Assembly (NCBI RefSeq): GCF_021603585.1
Contig: NZ_BQHI01000002.1
Location: 372,001 to 436,000, forward strand
Reading direction: 5' to 3'
DNA length: 64,000 nucleotides
Source: Pseudomonas sputi
GTDB lineage: Bacteria; Pseudomonadota; Gammaproteobacteria; Pseudomonadales; Pseudomonadaceae
Below the pieces are notes generated by a model. That model saw only the letters and a list, made by a program, of their open reading frames with translations. It searched no databases and was not told where the DNA came from. Positions 36,808 to 45,712 of the stretch are shown here, piece by piece (position 1 is the stretch's first letter; each line of letters opens with the position of its first letter). The position numbers were made by a program, and so were the translations under genes.

Positions 36808-37043
36808 GGTGCTACCTCGGGCCGAAGGCCGGAAAGCATATCAGAGCTGTAGATTTATAAGAAAAGCCAAGAACTACAACGGCTTATGGCTGTCTGTTGA
36901 GGCCGCGAGACAGGCCGGGCTGGCAGAGTTGCCATCACTGTGCCAGTCTCTCGCACTTTATCAGCGCTCCAGGCGCTCTGTTTTCGTCGGTGTTTTACGG
37001 CCGCTCAGCGGTAAAAACACCCCGTATTCTTTCCGGAGAGTGG

Positions 37044-38465
37044 ATGGTTCGTCCCTCGGTTTTGCTCCTGCTGTGTGGTTCGCTGCTGTTGCCGATGACC
37101 GCGGTCGCGCGGTTGCCCGGACCGCTGCAAGCTGTGCCGGCGGCCAAGGTTCGCGACCTGACCGAGATCCGCAGCAGCCGTGTCCTGCGGGTGCTGGTCA
37201 ACCAGAGCCGCAACAGCTCCGGCGAAGTCCAGGGTCAGGCCATCGGCATCGAATACCACCGTCTGCGCGCCTTCGAACAATACCTCAACGGCCACGCCCG
37301 CGACGGCCAGGAAATCACCCTCAAGATCATCCCCAAAGCCAAGGATCAATTGCTCGGCGCGCTGCAGCGTGGCGAGGGCGATCTTGTTGCGCCGGGCGAA
37401 CTGCTCGAGTTGCAACCGGGTCACGCGGTCGCCAGTAGTGAGCCGATTGCCAGCAACGTGCCGTTGCTGCTGGTCGGCATCAAGGGCGAGAAACGCTACA
37501 CCAGGGTCGAGCAGCTGGCCGGCAAAACCCTGGCGTTGTCCACCGGCAGTGCGGCGGGGGAGGCGGTCAGTCAGCTCAACCAGAAACTGGCATTGCACAA
37601 ACTGGCGCCGATCAAGATTGAATGGGTCGATCCGACTCTCGCGGTCGAGGATGTACTGGAGATGGTCCAGGGCGGGATTTTCCACCTGACCATCGTCGAG
37701 CAACCGATTGCCGAGCGTTGGGGCAAGATCCTGCCCAAGCTGCGTTTCGACCGGCAGGTGATGATCAGCGAACCGGGCGAGGAATACTGGTTCGTGCGCC
37801 GTGATGCGTCGATGTTGCGGGCGAGCATCGACCGCTTCCTGACCGGCTACAAGAAGCCGGCGAACGAAGATGCGGCCTTCCTGCGGATCTACCGCCGGCT
37901 TTATCAAGTTCACTATCCGTTGGCCAAGGCTGATCGCCTGCGTCTGGAAAAACTGCGTCCTACCCTGCAGAAACACGCCGAAGCGCAAAACATGGACTGG
38001 CTCAACCTGGCGGCGCTGGCTTTCAAGGAATCGGCGCTGCAGCCCAGCGCGCGCAGCGGCAGTGGCCCGACCGGGCTGATGCAGATCACCCCGTCCGCTG
38101 CGCAGCGGGTCGGCGTCAACAATATCCAGAATCTCGATGCGAATGTGCAGGCAGGGGCCAAGTACCTGGCGATGATCCGCCGCAAGTTCTTCAACAGCCC
38201 GAAACTCAACGAGCGCGAGCGCATGGCGTTCACTCTTGCGGCGTACAACATCGGCCCGGAGCGGGTGCAGGGGATGCGTGCCGAAGCGCGACGGCGCGGT
38301 CTGAATCCCAACCAGTGGTTCTTCCAGGTCGAGCGCATTGCCATGGAGCAGGTGGGAATGGGGGCCGTCAGCTATGTTAATAGCGTGAACAAGTATTACT
38401 TGGCGTTCGACCGGGAGCGGGAGTCGTTGGAGCCCCGGGGACAGAAAGTTGTCTCACGCAAATGA
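37044..38465 (+). CDS. MltF-like membrane-bound lytic transglycosylase
   Basis: 473 aa from the ATG at 37044, with CCGGAGAG upstream; the frame back to 36897 lacks a ribosome site. A Sec signal peptide (MVRPSVLLLLCGSLLLPMTAV, ending near ARL) leads to an SBP_bac_3-type domain (about 45-285) and a C-terminal SLT domain. The SLT part has the catalytic Glu at about residue 329 (FKESALQ), GPTGLMQITP and AAYNIGPERV. It cleaves peptidoglycan glycan strands with 1,6-anhydro ends in the periplasm. The N-terminal domain in MltF relatives is a regulatory ligand-binding module. Confidence 0.9.
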   Translation: MVRPSVLLLLCGSLLLPMTAVARLPGPLQAVPAAKVRDLTEIRSSRVLRVLVNQSRNSSGEVQGQAIGIEYHRLRAFEQYLNGHARDGQEITLKIIPKAKDQLLGALQRGEGDLVAPGELLELQPGHAVASSEPIASNVPLLLVGIKGEKRYTRVEQLAGKTLALSTGSAAGEAVSQLNQKLALHKLAPIKIEWVDPTLAVEDVLEMVQGGIFHLTIVEQPIAERWGKILPKLRFDRQVMISEPGEEYWFVRRDASMLRASIDRFLTGYKKPANEDAAFLRIYRRLYQVHYPLAKADRLRLEKLRPTLQKHAEAQNMDWLNLAALAFKESALQPSARSGSGPTGLMQITPSAAQRVGVNNIQNLDANVQAGAKYLAMIRRKFFNSPKLNERERMAFTLAAYNIGPERVQGMRAEARRRGLNPNQWFFQVERIAMEQVGMGAVSYVNSVNKYYLAFDRERESLEPRGQKVVSRK

Positions 38466-38572
38466 TCTAATAAATTGATTGTTATGGCGGAATTTTTGCG
38501 CTTTTAACATGAAATTAACTGATTAATATGGCGACCAACCAACAAGCACTTCTGACAACAAGGAAACGCAAC

Positions 38573-39007
38573 ATGAGCTCTCTGATCAACAAGGTTCTGT
38601 TCACCCGCGCCGGCTACGGTCTGACCATCCTGCGCATTGTCGTCGGTGTGATCTTCGCCGCACACGGCTCGCAGAAACTCTTCGGCCTGTTCGGTGGCTA
38701 TGGCCTGGCGGGTACGGCGCAATACATGGAAAGCATTGGCCTGACTCCGGGTTACCTCATGGCCACTCTGGCCGGCGGTACCGAATTCTTCGCGGGCCTG
38801 GCGCTGATTATCGGCCTGCTGGTTCGCCCGGCTGCATTGGGTCTGACCTTCCTGTCGCTGGTGGCCATCTTCACCGTGCACATCAGCAACGGTCTGTTCA
38901 TGGCCAACAACGGTTACGAGTTTGCACTGGCCCTGCTTGGCGGCAGCCTCGCGGTGCTGATCGAAGGTGCCGGCAAGCTCTCGGTGGATCGCGCCATCGC
39001 CGGTTGA
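38573..39007 (+). CDS. DoxX family membrane protein
   Basis: 144 aa from the ATG at 38573, with AAGGAAAC upstream; an in-frame ATG at 38528 has no ribosome site. It has four membrane helices with the DoxX pattern: RIVVGVIFAAHGSQKLFGLFGG, LAGGTEFFAGLALIIGLLVRP and a C-terminal GGSLAVLIEGAGK. DoxX proteins are inner-membrane proteins often linked to redox or thiol stress. The exact role here is unknown. Monocistronic, with its own terminator. Confidence 0.9.
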   Translation: MSSLINKVLFTRAGYGLTILRIVVGVIFAAHGSQKLFGLFGGYGLAGTAQYMESIGLTPGYLMATLAGGTEFFAGLALIIGLLVRPAALGLTFLSLVAIFTVHISNGLFMANNGYEFALALLGGSLAVLIEGAGKLSVDRAIAG

Positions 39008-39023
39008 AGGCTCTGGCTCAAGC

Positions 39024-39052
39024 AAAAGGCCCGCATTGTGCGGGCCTTTTTT
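39024..39052 (+). terminator. Rho-independent terminator after the DoxX gene
   Basis: AAAAGGCCCGCA pairs with TGCGGGCCTTTT over a TTG loop, followed by more T residues. It begins 17 bp after the stop. Confidence 0.9.
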
Positions 39053-39257
39053 GTTGCGGCCGATTCTTGACACTGGCCGGTCACGTTCTCTAGGATGCCG
39101 CTCATGCGCCGATTTAAACAGCTACTTGCGGGGCGCCAGGTGACTATTCTTCAGTTGCCGTCAGAAGCCGGAACAGGGCTTCGAAATACCGCTAAAGCGC
39201 TGGTTCGGTGTTGCCTCTCACCTGCCATGCAGACTTTTGAGGCAGAGACACGACACG

Positions 39258-39566
39258 ATGAATGCACTACGCCCTCCAGCACGTCCCGCGCCGATCACGG
39301 CACATATCACTCAGCGCAATCCGAAAATCCTGCTTGGCGGCAAACATCAGCCGACGCTATTGCGTTATCTCGATGGCTGGCCACGTCGCAGCGGCGGTCC
39401 TGCCGCATTCCTGATCCAGTTTGTCGAAGACGGTGAGTCGCTGGCGCGTTTTGCCGATGACAGTTTCGATCTGGCCGTCATTCAGGCCCCGAGCCGTGAA
39501 GAGGCGCCGGAAATGATTCGCCAACTGACCCGCGTCGCACGCCAGGGCCTGATCACCCGGCGCTGA
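39258..39566 (+). CDS. Small conserved-looking protein of unknown function, methyltransferase-tail-like
   Basis: 102 aa from the ATG at 39258; only a weak GAGGCAGAG site about 15 bases upstream supports this start. It is proline- and arginine-rich at the N-terminus. The second half (FADDSFDLAVIQ, then EAPEMIRQLTRVARQGLI) reads like the post-motif-I strand and helix of a class I methyltransferase, but the SAM-binding glycine motif is absent and the protein is far too short. It could be a remnant or a small protein of unrelated fold. It converges on greB with three bases between stops. Not recognised further. Confidence 0.6.
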   Translation: MNALRPPARPAPITAHITQRNPKILLGGKHQPTLLRYLDGWPRRSGGPAAFLIQFVEDGESLARFADDSFDLAVIQAPSREEAPEMIRQLTRVARQGLITRR

Positions 39567-39569
39567 GCG

Positions 39570-40067
39570 TCAGGGATATTCGATCGCCACGATGTAGACG
39601 AACTGTTCGCCGGTGGGCGTCTGTACCCGCACTTCAGCATCCAGCGCCTTGCCGATCAGGGCGCGGGCCAGTGGCGAGTCGATGCTGATCAGGCCCAGTT
39701 TCAGATCCAGTTCGTCCGGGCCGACGATGCGATAGCGCGACTGTTTGCCTTCTTCATCTTCAATAGTCACCCAGGCGCCGAAGTAGACCTTGTTCGGATC
39801 ACTCGGTTTTTCGCTGACCACTTTCAACGCTTCAAGGCGTTTGGTGAGAAAGCGCACGCGGCTGTCGATTTCGCGCAGCATTTTCTTGCCGTAGGTGTAC
39901 TCGGCATTTTCCGAACGATCACCCTGAGCCGCTGCCTCGCTGACCGATTGCGTCACTTGCGGGCGGCGCACATGCCACAGCTCATGGAATTCGGCACGCA
40001 TGCGCGCTTCACCTTCGGGGGTGATCAGCGCGGTGCCGGCGGTGCGGGGAGGGCGATAACGGCTCAT
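39570..40067 (-). CDS. greB: Transcription elongation factor GreB
   Basis: 165 aa. The N-terminal coiled coil carries the acidic tip [20 protein letters not shown] that enters the RNA-polymerase secondary channel and promotes RNA cleavage in backtracked complexes. The C-terminal FKBP-like domain ends with [17 protein letters not shown]. The length and the N-terminal [14 protein letters not shown] favour GreB over GreA. It lies 34 bp upstream of the stop of the ABC permease gene on the same strand (permease first), so it may be read from the ABC operon. Confidence 0.95.
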   Translation of the reverse strand: MSRYRPPRTAGTALITPEGEARMRAEFHELWHVRRPQVTQSVSEAAAQGDRSENAEYTYGKKMLREIDSRVRFLTKRLEALKVVSEKPSDPNKVYFGAWVTIEDEEGKQSRYRIVGPDELDLKLGLISIDSPLARALIGKALDAEVRVQTPTGEQFVYIVAIEYP

Positions 40068-40101
40068 GGCTACTTCTTTTGATTAAGACGGCTTGAGTCT
40101 A

Positions 40102-42606
40102 TCAACCCTCGCGCAACACTGTCAGCGGACTGGCGTTCAGTGCGCGCCGCGTGCCGAAGACGCCGGCGCCACCGATCAGCGCTGCGCCGATCAATGGCAA
40201 CAGCAGCAACCACGGATGGGGATGCCACGGCAGGTCGAAGGCGAAGCGATACAGCACCAGGCTCACCACTTCCGACCCGATCGCCGCGAGCAATCCACTG
40301 ACCGCACCGAGCAAACCGAACTCGATTCGGCGCGCCTTGATCAGCAACTGCCGCTCGGCCCCCAGCGCACGCAACAGCGCCCCCTGGCGAATGCGCTCAT
40401 CCAGCGTTGCCTGCAACCCGGAAAACAGCACCGCCATCCCCGCCGCCAACACAAACAACAACACATATTCCACCGCCAGGGTGACCTGGGCGAGGATGCT
40501 GCGCAGCTGTTCGAGCAAGGCTTCGACCTGCAGGATGGTCACCGCCGGGAATGTCCGCGACAGCTCGACAATCTGCTGGTCGTGACCGGGCGCCAGATAG
40601 AAGCTGGTCAGGTAGGTCGCCGGCAGATCCTTCAGGGTGCCGGGCTGGAAGATCATGAAGAAGTTCGGCTGGAAGTTGTCCCAGTTGATCTCCCGCAGGC
40701 TGGTGACCTTCGCTTCGCGATTGACCCCGCCCACGCTGAACACCATGTGATCGCCCAGTTTGAGCTTCAGGCTTTCGGCCACCTTGCCTTCCACCGAAAC
40801 GCCCGGAACGTCATCCGAGGGTTGGCCGGTCCACCACGAACCGGCGGTGATCTTGTTGCCCGCCGGCAGATCGGCAGCCCAGGTCAGGCTCAGGTCGCGC
40901 TGGATGGCGCGGTCGCCGGCCGAATCCTTGCTGACAATCTGCTGCACCGCTTCGCCATTGATGCTGATCAGCCGTCCCGGTACCACCGGGTACAACGGCG
41001 CGGCCTGGGCCGAGACATTGACCAGGTGATCGGTAAAGGCCTGTTTGTCCGCCGGCAGGATGTTCAGGGCGAAATAGTTGGGTGCGTTTTTCGGCAGCTG
41101 GTTCTGCCAGGTGTCGAGCAGTTCGCCGCGCAGCAAGGCGATCAACGCCATGGACAGCAGGATCAGCCCGAAGGCCAGTGACTGGCCGGCGGCTGCCAGG
41201 GGATGGCGCAACAACTGACCCAGTCCCAGACGCCACGGCAGGGACGCGCGCGCGAGCAGGCGACGCAGGCTCTGCAGCAGTAACAGCAGCAAGCCGCCGA
41301 GCACCAGCGCGGCGACCACACCGCCGCCGAGCAGGGCGAACGTCAGCAGCAGGTCCAGACTCAGACGCCACATGATCAGCCCGAGCGCACCGAGTGCTGC
41401 GCCGTAAACCATCCAGGTACTCGATGGAATCGGCAGCATGTCCCGGCGCAATACCCGCAGCGGCGGCACCCGGCCCAGTGCGGCGAGCGGTGGCAGGGCG
41501 AAACCGGCCAGTGCCACCAGTCCGGTGCCGATCCCGGCCAGCGCCGGCAGCAAGCCACCCGGCGGTACGTCGGTCGGCAGCAGATCATGCAGCAGCGCGA
41601 ACAAGCCCAATTGCGCGAGCCAGCCGAGCAGGGCGCCGCCGAGACTGGCGAGCAGGCCGAGCACCGTCAACTGCAGACTGAACAGCACCAGGGTTTCCCG
41701 GCGCGACAGACCCAGGCAACGCAGCAGGGCGCTGGCATCGAAGCGGCGACTGGCGAAGCGGTTGGCCGACAACGCCACCGCCACCCCGGCCAGAAGCACG
41801 GCGACCAGACTGGCCATGTTCAGATAACGTTCGGCCTTGCCCAGTGCGCCACCAATCTGCCGATTGCCATCGCGGGCATCCTGAATCCGCTGATTGGCGG
41901 CGAGGCCCGGTTTGATCAGTTGGCGATAGGTTTCCAGCGCTTGCGGCTCACCGCGCCACAGTTCGCGGTAGCTCACCCGGCTGCCGGGTTGCACCACGCC
42001 GGTCGCGGCGAGGTCATCGAGGTTGATCAGCACTCGTGGCGTGAGGCTGTAAAAGTTGCCGGCACGATCCGGTTCGTAAGTCAGCACTCGCGTCAGTTTC
42101 AATGTCTTCATGCCGACATCGATGCTGTCGCCGATCTTCAGGTCCAGTGCCGTCAGCAGACGCGCTTCGACCCAGGCTTCACCGGGCTGCGGCTCGCCTC
42201 CGGCTTCCTCTGTCGCGTAAGGGGCGGGAGCGCTTTTCAGTTCGCCGCGCAACGGATAGGCGCGGTCGACCGCTTTGATGCTGGAGAGCTGAATGCCGTT
42301 GTCCGTGGCGATGACGCTGGAAAATTCCACCACCTGCGCATGATCCAGGCGCAGTTCGGTGCCGCTCCTGATTTGTTCCGGACGGGCCGGCGAGCTGCCT
42401 TCGAGCGACAGGTCGGCACCGAGAAACTCGGTGGCGCGCAGCATCATTGCGCCGTTGAGGCGGGCGCCGAAATAGCCGATGGCGGTACTCGCCGCGACCG
42501 CCACCACCAAGGCGAAAAACAGCACCCGCAGTTCACCGGCACGCGCATCGCGCAGCAGTTGACGCAGGGCGAGACTGAACAGACGCAACAGCGGCAGACG
42601 TGCCAT
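40102..42606 (-). CDS. ABC transporter permease, FtsX-like (YbbP type)
   Basis: 834 aa from the ATG at 42606. A helix near the N-terminus is followed by a large periplasmic domain, then a cluster of helices in the middle, a second large domain and a final three-helix FtsX block (VEYVLLFVLAAGMAVLFSG... to the C-terminal GTRRALNASPLTVLREG). Two FtsX-type domains in one chain match YbbP of the YbbAP exporter, a MacB-like mechanotransmission system with unclear cargo. Its start overlaps the ATPase stop (TGATG), so both subunits are coupled. The neighbour tesA is the same as in E. coli. Confidence 0.92.
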   Translation of the reverse strand: MARLPLLRLFSLALRQLLRDARAGELRVLFFALVVAVAASTAIGYFGARLNGAMMLRATEFLGADLSLEGSSPARPEQIRSGTELRLDHAQVVEFSSVIATDNGIQLSSIKAVDRAYPLRGELKSAPAPYATEEAGGEPQPGEAWVEARLLTALDLKIGDSIDVGMKTLKLTRVLTYEPDRAGNFYSLTPRVLINLDDLAATGVVQPGSRVSYRELWRGEPQALETYRQLIKPGLAANQRIQDARDGNRQIGGALGKAERYLNMASLVAVLLAGVAVALSANRFASRRFDASALLRCLGLSRRETLVLFSLQLTVLGLLASLGGALLGWLAQLGLFALLHDLLPTDVPPGGLLPALAGIGTGLVALAGFALPPLAALGRVPPLRVLRRDMLPIPSSTWMVYGAALGALGLIMWRLSLDLLLTFALLGGGVVAALVLGGLLLLLLQSLRRLLARASLPWRLGLGQLLRHPLAAAGQSLAFGLILLSMALIALLRGELLDTWQNQLPKNAPNYFALNILPADKQAFTDHLVNVSAQAAPLYPVVPGRLISINGEAVQQIVSKDSAGDRAIQRDLSLTWAADLPAGNKITAGSWWTGQPSDDVPGVSVEGKVAESLKLKLGDHMVFSVGGVNREAKVTSLREINWDNFQPNFFMIFQPGTLKDLPATYLTSFYLAPGHDQQIVELSRTFPAVTILQVEALLEQLRSILAQVTLAVEYVLLFVLAAGMAVLFSGLQATLDERIRQGALLRALGAERQLLIKARRIEFGLLGAVSGLLAAIGSEVVSLVLYRFAFDLPWHPHPWLLLLPLIGAALIGGAGVFGTRRALNASPLTVLREG

Positions 42607-43289
42607 CAAGGCTCCAGAGGGGCGACCAGCAGGCCGGCTTCAAGACGGATCAGGCGCCGGCAACGATGGGCCAGGCGTTCGTCGTGGGTCACCAGCACCA
42701 GGGTGGTGCCGCGTTCCTTGTTCAATTCGAACAGCAAGTCGCTGATGCGCTCGCCGGTGTGGCTGTCGAGGTTGCCGGTGGGTTCGTCGGCGAACAGCAC
42801 ATCCGGTTCGGCGGCGAAGGCCCGGGCAATCGCGACGCGCTGTTGTTCGCCACCGGAAAGCTGGCGTGGCGAGTGAGTCAGGCGCTGGCCGAGGCCGACC
42901 CGTTGCAGTAACTCAGTGGCGCGGCTTCGGGCGTCTTTGCGGCCGTCGAGTTCCAGCGGCAGCATGACGTTTTCCAGCGCGTTCAGACTGTCGAGCAACT
43001 GAAACGATTGAAAGACGAAACCCACGTGTTCGGCGCGAATGCGCGCGCGCTGGTCTTCGTCGAGCTGGCTCAGGGCTTGCCCGGCAAGGGTTACTTCGCC
43101 GCTGCTTGGCAGATCAAGGCCGGCGAGCAGGCCTAGCAGGGTGGATTTGCCGGAACCGGAGGCACCGACGATCGCCAGGCTGTCGCCCTTGTTCAGTTCC
43201 AGGCTGAGTTCGTGCAGGATGGTCAGTTCACCTTCCGCGCTGGGAACCACTTTGCTAAGGTTCTTCGCGGTGAGAATGCTTGCGCCCAT
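42606..43289 (-). CDS. ABC transporter ATP-binding protein (YbbA/LolD type)
   Basis: 227 aa from the ATG at 43289. Seen: Walker A VGASGSGKSTLL, Q-loop VFQSFQLL, signature LSGGEQQRVAIARA, Walker B VLFADEPTGNLD and the H-loop VTHDERLA. All are intact, so it should hydrolyse ATP and drive the adjacent FtsX-like permease. Its start is only 10 bases from the start of the divergent tesA gene. A frame extending back to 43703 runs antisense through tesA and was rejected. Confidence 0.94.
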   Translation of the reverse strand: MGASILTAKNLSKVVPSAEGELTILHELSLELNKGDSLAIVGASGSGKSTLLGLLAGLDLPSSGEVTLAGQALSQLDEDQRARIRAEHVGFVFQSFQLLDSLNALENVMLPLELDGRKDARSRATELLQRVGLGQRLTHSPRQLSGGEQQRVAIARAFAAEPDVLFADEPTGNLDSHTGERISDLLFELNKERGTTLVLVTHDERLAHRCRRLIRLEAGLLVAPLEP

Positions 43290-43299
43290 GGAGAATCCG

Positions 43300-43905
43300 A
43301 TGCGTGTGTGGTTTTTGAGTGCTGGCCTGGCCTTGATGTGCATGGCCCAGAACGCAGCGGCGGGTACAGTCCTGATCGTTGGCGATAGTATCAGCGCCGG
43401 TTTCGGGCTGGATACCCGGTTGGGGTGGGTGTCGTTGCTCGAACAGCGGCTCAAGACCGAAGGTTTTGACGATAAGGTGGTCAATGCGTCCATCAGTGGC
43501 GACACCAGTGCCGGAGGCCAGGCGCGGCTGCCGGCGCTGCTTGCAGAGCACAAGCCGGAACTGGTGATCCTCGAATTGGGCGGCAACGATGGCCTGCGTG
43601 GAATGCCACCGACGCAATTGCAACAAAATCTTGCTTCGATGATCGACAGCTCCCGCCAGAGCGGTGCCAAGGTGCTGTTGCTCGGCATGCAATTGCCACC
43701 CAACTACGGCAAGCGCTACACCGATGCCTTTGCCGAGGTCTATGGCAAACTCGCCGAGGAGAAAAAAATCCCGTTGGTGCCGTTTTTCCTTGAAGGTGTG
43801 GGCGGGCATCCCGACCTGATGCAGGCCGACGGTCTGCACCCGGCGGCCGGGGCTCAGGGCAAGTTGCTGGAAAATGTCTGGCCGACGCTAAAACCGCTGC
43901 TATGA
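43300..43905 (+). CDS. tesA: TesA-type arylesterase / lysophospholipase (SGNH hydrolase)
   Basis: 201 aa from the ATG at 43300, with GGAGAATCCG before it. A signal peptide (cleavage near NAAAG, residue 21) sends it to the periplasm. It has the SGNH blocks: GDSISAGFG with nucleophile Ser30, NASISGDTSAGG, ELGGNDGLRG, and DGLHPAAGAQ with the Asp-His pair. It hydrolyses aryl and short acyl esters, thioesters and lysophospholipids. It is divergent from the YbbAP-like ABC genes, as in E. coli. Confidence 0.95.
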   Translation: MRVWFLSAGLALMCMAQNAAAGTVLIVGDSISAGFGLDTRLGWVSLLEQRLKTEGFDDKVVNASISGDTSAGGQARLPALLAEHKPELVILELGGNDGLRGMPPTQLQQNLASMIDSSRQSGAKVLLLGMQLPPNYGKRYTDAFAEVYGKLAEEKKIPLVPFFLEGVGGHPDLMQADGLHPAAGAQGKLLENVWPTLKPLL

Positions 43906-43962
43906 GGCTTTTCTAGCGGCAGGCTTTCGGCTAATGTGGCGCCCCCTTATTTGGAGCCCCCG

Positions 43963-44256
43963 ATGCCGCGTCCTGCCTGGTCCCTGTTCGCCTACCAACT
44001 GATCGAGCCTGACGAACAGCTGGACCTGTTCGCCTGCCAGGAAGTGCGGGTGCATCTGGTGACCCGTCAGCTGGAGCTCGGCGGATCGGCGGATCGAACC
44101 CTGTGCGGCAGTCTGCTGCCGGCGCAACCGCGCTGGTCGAGCGTGGATCGCCGGGTGTTTCAGGATCAGCGCCTGTGCTCGCTGTGCCGGGCGATCCTCG
44201 AATCGCAGAAGCGTGGCACCTCGCCGATCTGGCCTGAGCTGCGTTTCGAGCTCTGA
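43963..44256 (+). CDS. Small four-cysteine protein of unknown function
   Basis: 97 aa from the ATG at 43963, with TTGGAG nine bases upstream. Not recognised. Four cysteines (25, 48, 72, 75), the last two as CSLC, could hold a zinc ion or form disulfides. There is no signal peptide or membrane helix. It lies between tesA and the L,D-transpeptidase, the same slot as a hypothetical gene in P. aeruginosa (recalled, not checked). It is probably co-transcribed with tesA, 57 bp away. Confidence 0.7.
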   Translation: MPRPAWSLFAYQLIEPDEQLDLFACQEVRVHLVTRQLELGGSADRTLCGSLLPAQPRWSSVDRRVFQDQRLCSLCRAILESQKRGTSPIWPELRFEL

Positions 44257-44365
44257 GCCCTTTTTTGCCGATATCGCGGTCCATCGGCGCATCTCCCCGA
44301 ATTCCCTGGGCGCGGTGTACAATCGCGCTCTTATACCCTTGTCGATCTTGCGAAGGATTCTCCGG

Positions 44366-45337
44366 ATGTTGCCGCGTTTTCCTGCCGTCACCCGCTGCCT
44401 GTCTCTTGCCGCCCTGTGTGTGGCCGGTCCCGTTGCCGCACTGGAGTTTCCCTTGCCACCACCCGGTGAGGACATCATCGGCCAGGTACAGGTGATCAAG
44501 GCCAAGTACGAAGACACCTTTGCCGATCTGGGCACCGCCAACGATCTGGGCTATTCGGAAATGGTCGCGGCCAACCCGGGCGTCGATGCCTGGTTGCCGG
44601 GTGCCGGTACCGAGGTGGTCTTGCCGACCCGCTTCATCCTGCCGCCGGGTCCGCGTGAAGGCATTGTGATCAACCTGGCCGAATACCGCCTCTACTACTA
44701 CCCGAAAGGCCGGAACGTGGTGTACACCTTCCCGCTGGGGATTGGTCGTGAGGGCTGGGGTTCGCCGATCGCCCATACCACGATCACTGCCAAGACGCCG
44801 AATCCGACCTGGACTCCGCCAGCCTCCATCAAGGCTGAACACGCCGCCGATGGCGATCCATTGCCGAACGTGGTGCCGGCCGGTCCTGACAATCCGCTGG
44901 GCCCGTTCAAGTTCACCCTGGGTACGCCAGGCTACCTGATCCACGGTTCGAACAAGAAGTTCGGCATCGGCATGCGCACCAGCCACGGTTGCTTCCGCAT
45001 GTTCAACAACAACGTGCTGGAAATGGCCAGCATGGTGCCAGTGGGGACGTCGGTGCGGATCATCAACGATGCCTACAAGTTCGGTCGCAGTGGCGGCAAG
45101 GTCTATCTGGAAGCGCACACACCGATTGACGACAAGGGCAACCCGTCGGTGGTCGACAAGCATACGTCCGTGATCAATGCGATGCTCAAGCGTGAAGACA
45201 TCACCAACAATCTGCGTGTGAACTGGGATTTGGTGCGTGATGTGGTCGCGGCTGAGGATGGCCTGCCAACCGAAATCGGTGCACCGAATACGTCACCGCC
45301 GATCGTTTCGAACACGCTGATCGATCTGCAGCAATAA
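44366..45337 (+). CDS. L,D-transpeptidase (YkuD/ErfK family)
   Basis: 323 aa from the ATG at 44366, with AAGGATTC upstream. A signal peptide (MLPRFPAVTRC... to GPVAALEF) targets the periplasm. A short LysM-like stretch (LGYSEMVAANPGVDAWLPGAG) precedes the YkuD domain, whose active site reads HGSNKKFGIG followed by TSHGCFRM, with the catalytic Cys near residue 209. The family makes 3-3 cross-links or attaches Braun-type lipoproteins to peptidoglycan. The next gene, convergent, encodes the Lpp-like OprI, so tethering is the likely job (inference). Confidence 0.93.
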   Translation: MLPRFPAVTRCLSLAALCVAGPVAALEFPLPPPGEDIIGQVQVIKAKYEDTFADLGTANDLGYSEMVAANPGVDAWLPGAGTEVVLPTRFILPPGPREGIVINLAEYRLYYYPKGRNVVYTFPLGIGREGWGSPIAHTTITAKTPNPTWTPPASIKAEHAADGDPLPNVVPAGPDNPLGPFKFTLGTPGYLIHGSNKKFGIGMRTSHGCFRMFNNNVLEMASMVPVGTSVRIINDAYKFGRSGGKVYLEAHTPIDDKGNPSVVDKHTSVINAMLKREDITNNLRVNWDLVRDVVAAEDGLPTEIGAPNTSPPIVSNTLIDLQQ

Positions 45338-45349
45338 GCTGAGAGACAG

Positions 45350-45384
45350 AACCCGCCGATGCTTGTGCAACGGCGGGTTTTTTG
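45350..45384 (+). terminator. Rho-independent terminator after the L,D-transpeptidase gene
   Basis: AACCCGCCG pairs with CGGCGGGTT over a 12-nt loop, followed by a T run ending near 45383. Confidence 0.85.
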
Positions 45385-45406
45385 TTGCCTGAAGAAAGCC
45401 TCGGGC

Positions 45407-45439
45407 ACAAAAAAGCCGACCCAAAAAATGGGTCGGCTT
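45407..45439 (-). terminator. Rho-independent terminator of oprI
   Basis: On the minus strand a 10-bp stem (AAGCCGACCC with its complement) is followed by a T run of about seven. It begins 22 bp after the oprI stop. It has no T run on the plus strand. Confidence 0.88.
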
Positions 45440-45460
45440 GATAACAATCCCGAAGGATTA

Positions 45461-45712
45461 TTACTTGCGGCTAGCTTTGTCCAGCATGCGCAGAGCGCGC
45501 TCGTTAGCTTCGTCAGCAGTCTGTTGTGCTTTTTGAGCAGCAGCCAGCGCTTCATCAGCTTTACGGTAAGCTTCGTCTGCACGAGCCTGGGCGCGAGCAG
45601 CTGCGTCTTCAGTAGCGGTCAGACGTGCTTCGGTTTCTTTCGATGCGCTGCTGCAACCGGTAGCCAGAACTGCGGCCAGAGCCAGAGCAGAGAATTTCAG
45701 AACGTTGTTCAT
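45461..45712 (-). CDS. oprI: Outer-membrane lipoprotein OprI (Lpp-like)
   Basis: 83 aa from the ATG at 45712, with AAGGGGAAC upstream on the minus strand. The lipoprotein signal ([20 protein letters not shown]) gives a lipidated Cys at 20 followed by SSAS, fit for outer-membrane sorting. The mature part is an almost uninterrupted alpha-helical heptad pattern rich in Ala, Glu and Arg, as in Braun's lipoprotein, and ends KASRK with the terminal Lys that is linked to peptidoglycan. Probably one of the most abundant proteins of the cell. It has its own terminator and a long upstream leader region. Confidence 0.97.
   Translation of the reverse strand: MNNVLKFSALALAAVLATGCSSASKETEARLTATEDAAARAQARADEAYRKADEALAAAQKAQQTADEANERALRMLDKASRK

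Noticed and set aside
40093-41181. 362-aa plus-strand open frame
   Set aside because: It is antisense to the FtsX-like permease and has Gln/His/Arg-rich shadow composition.
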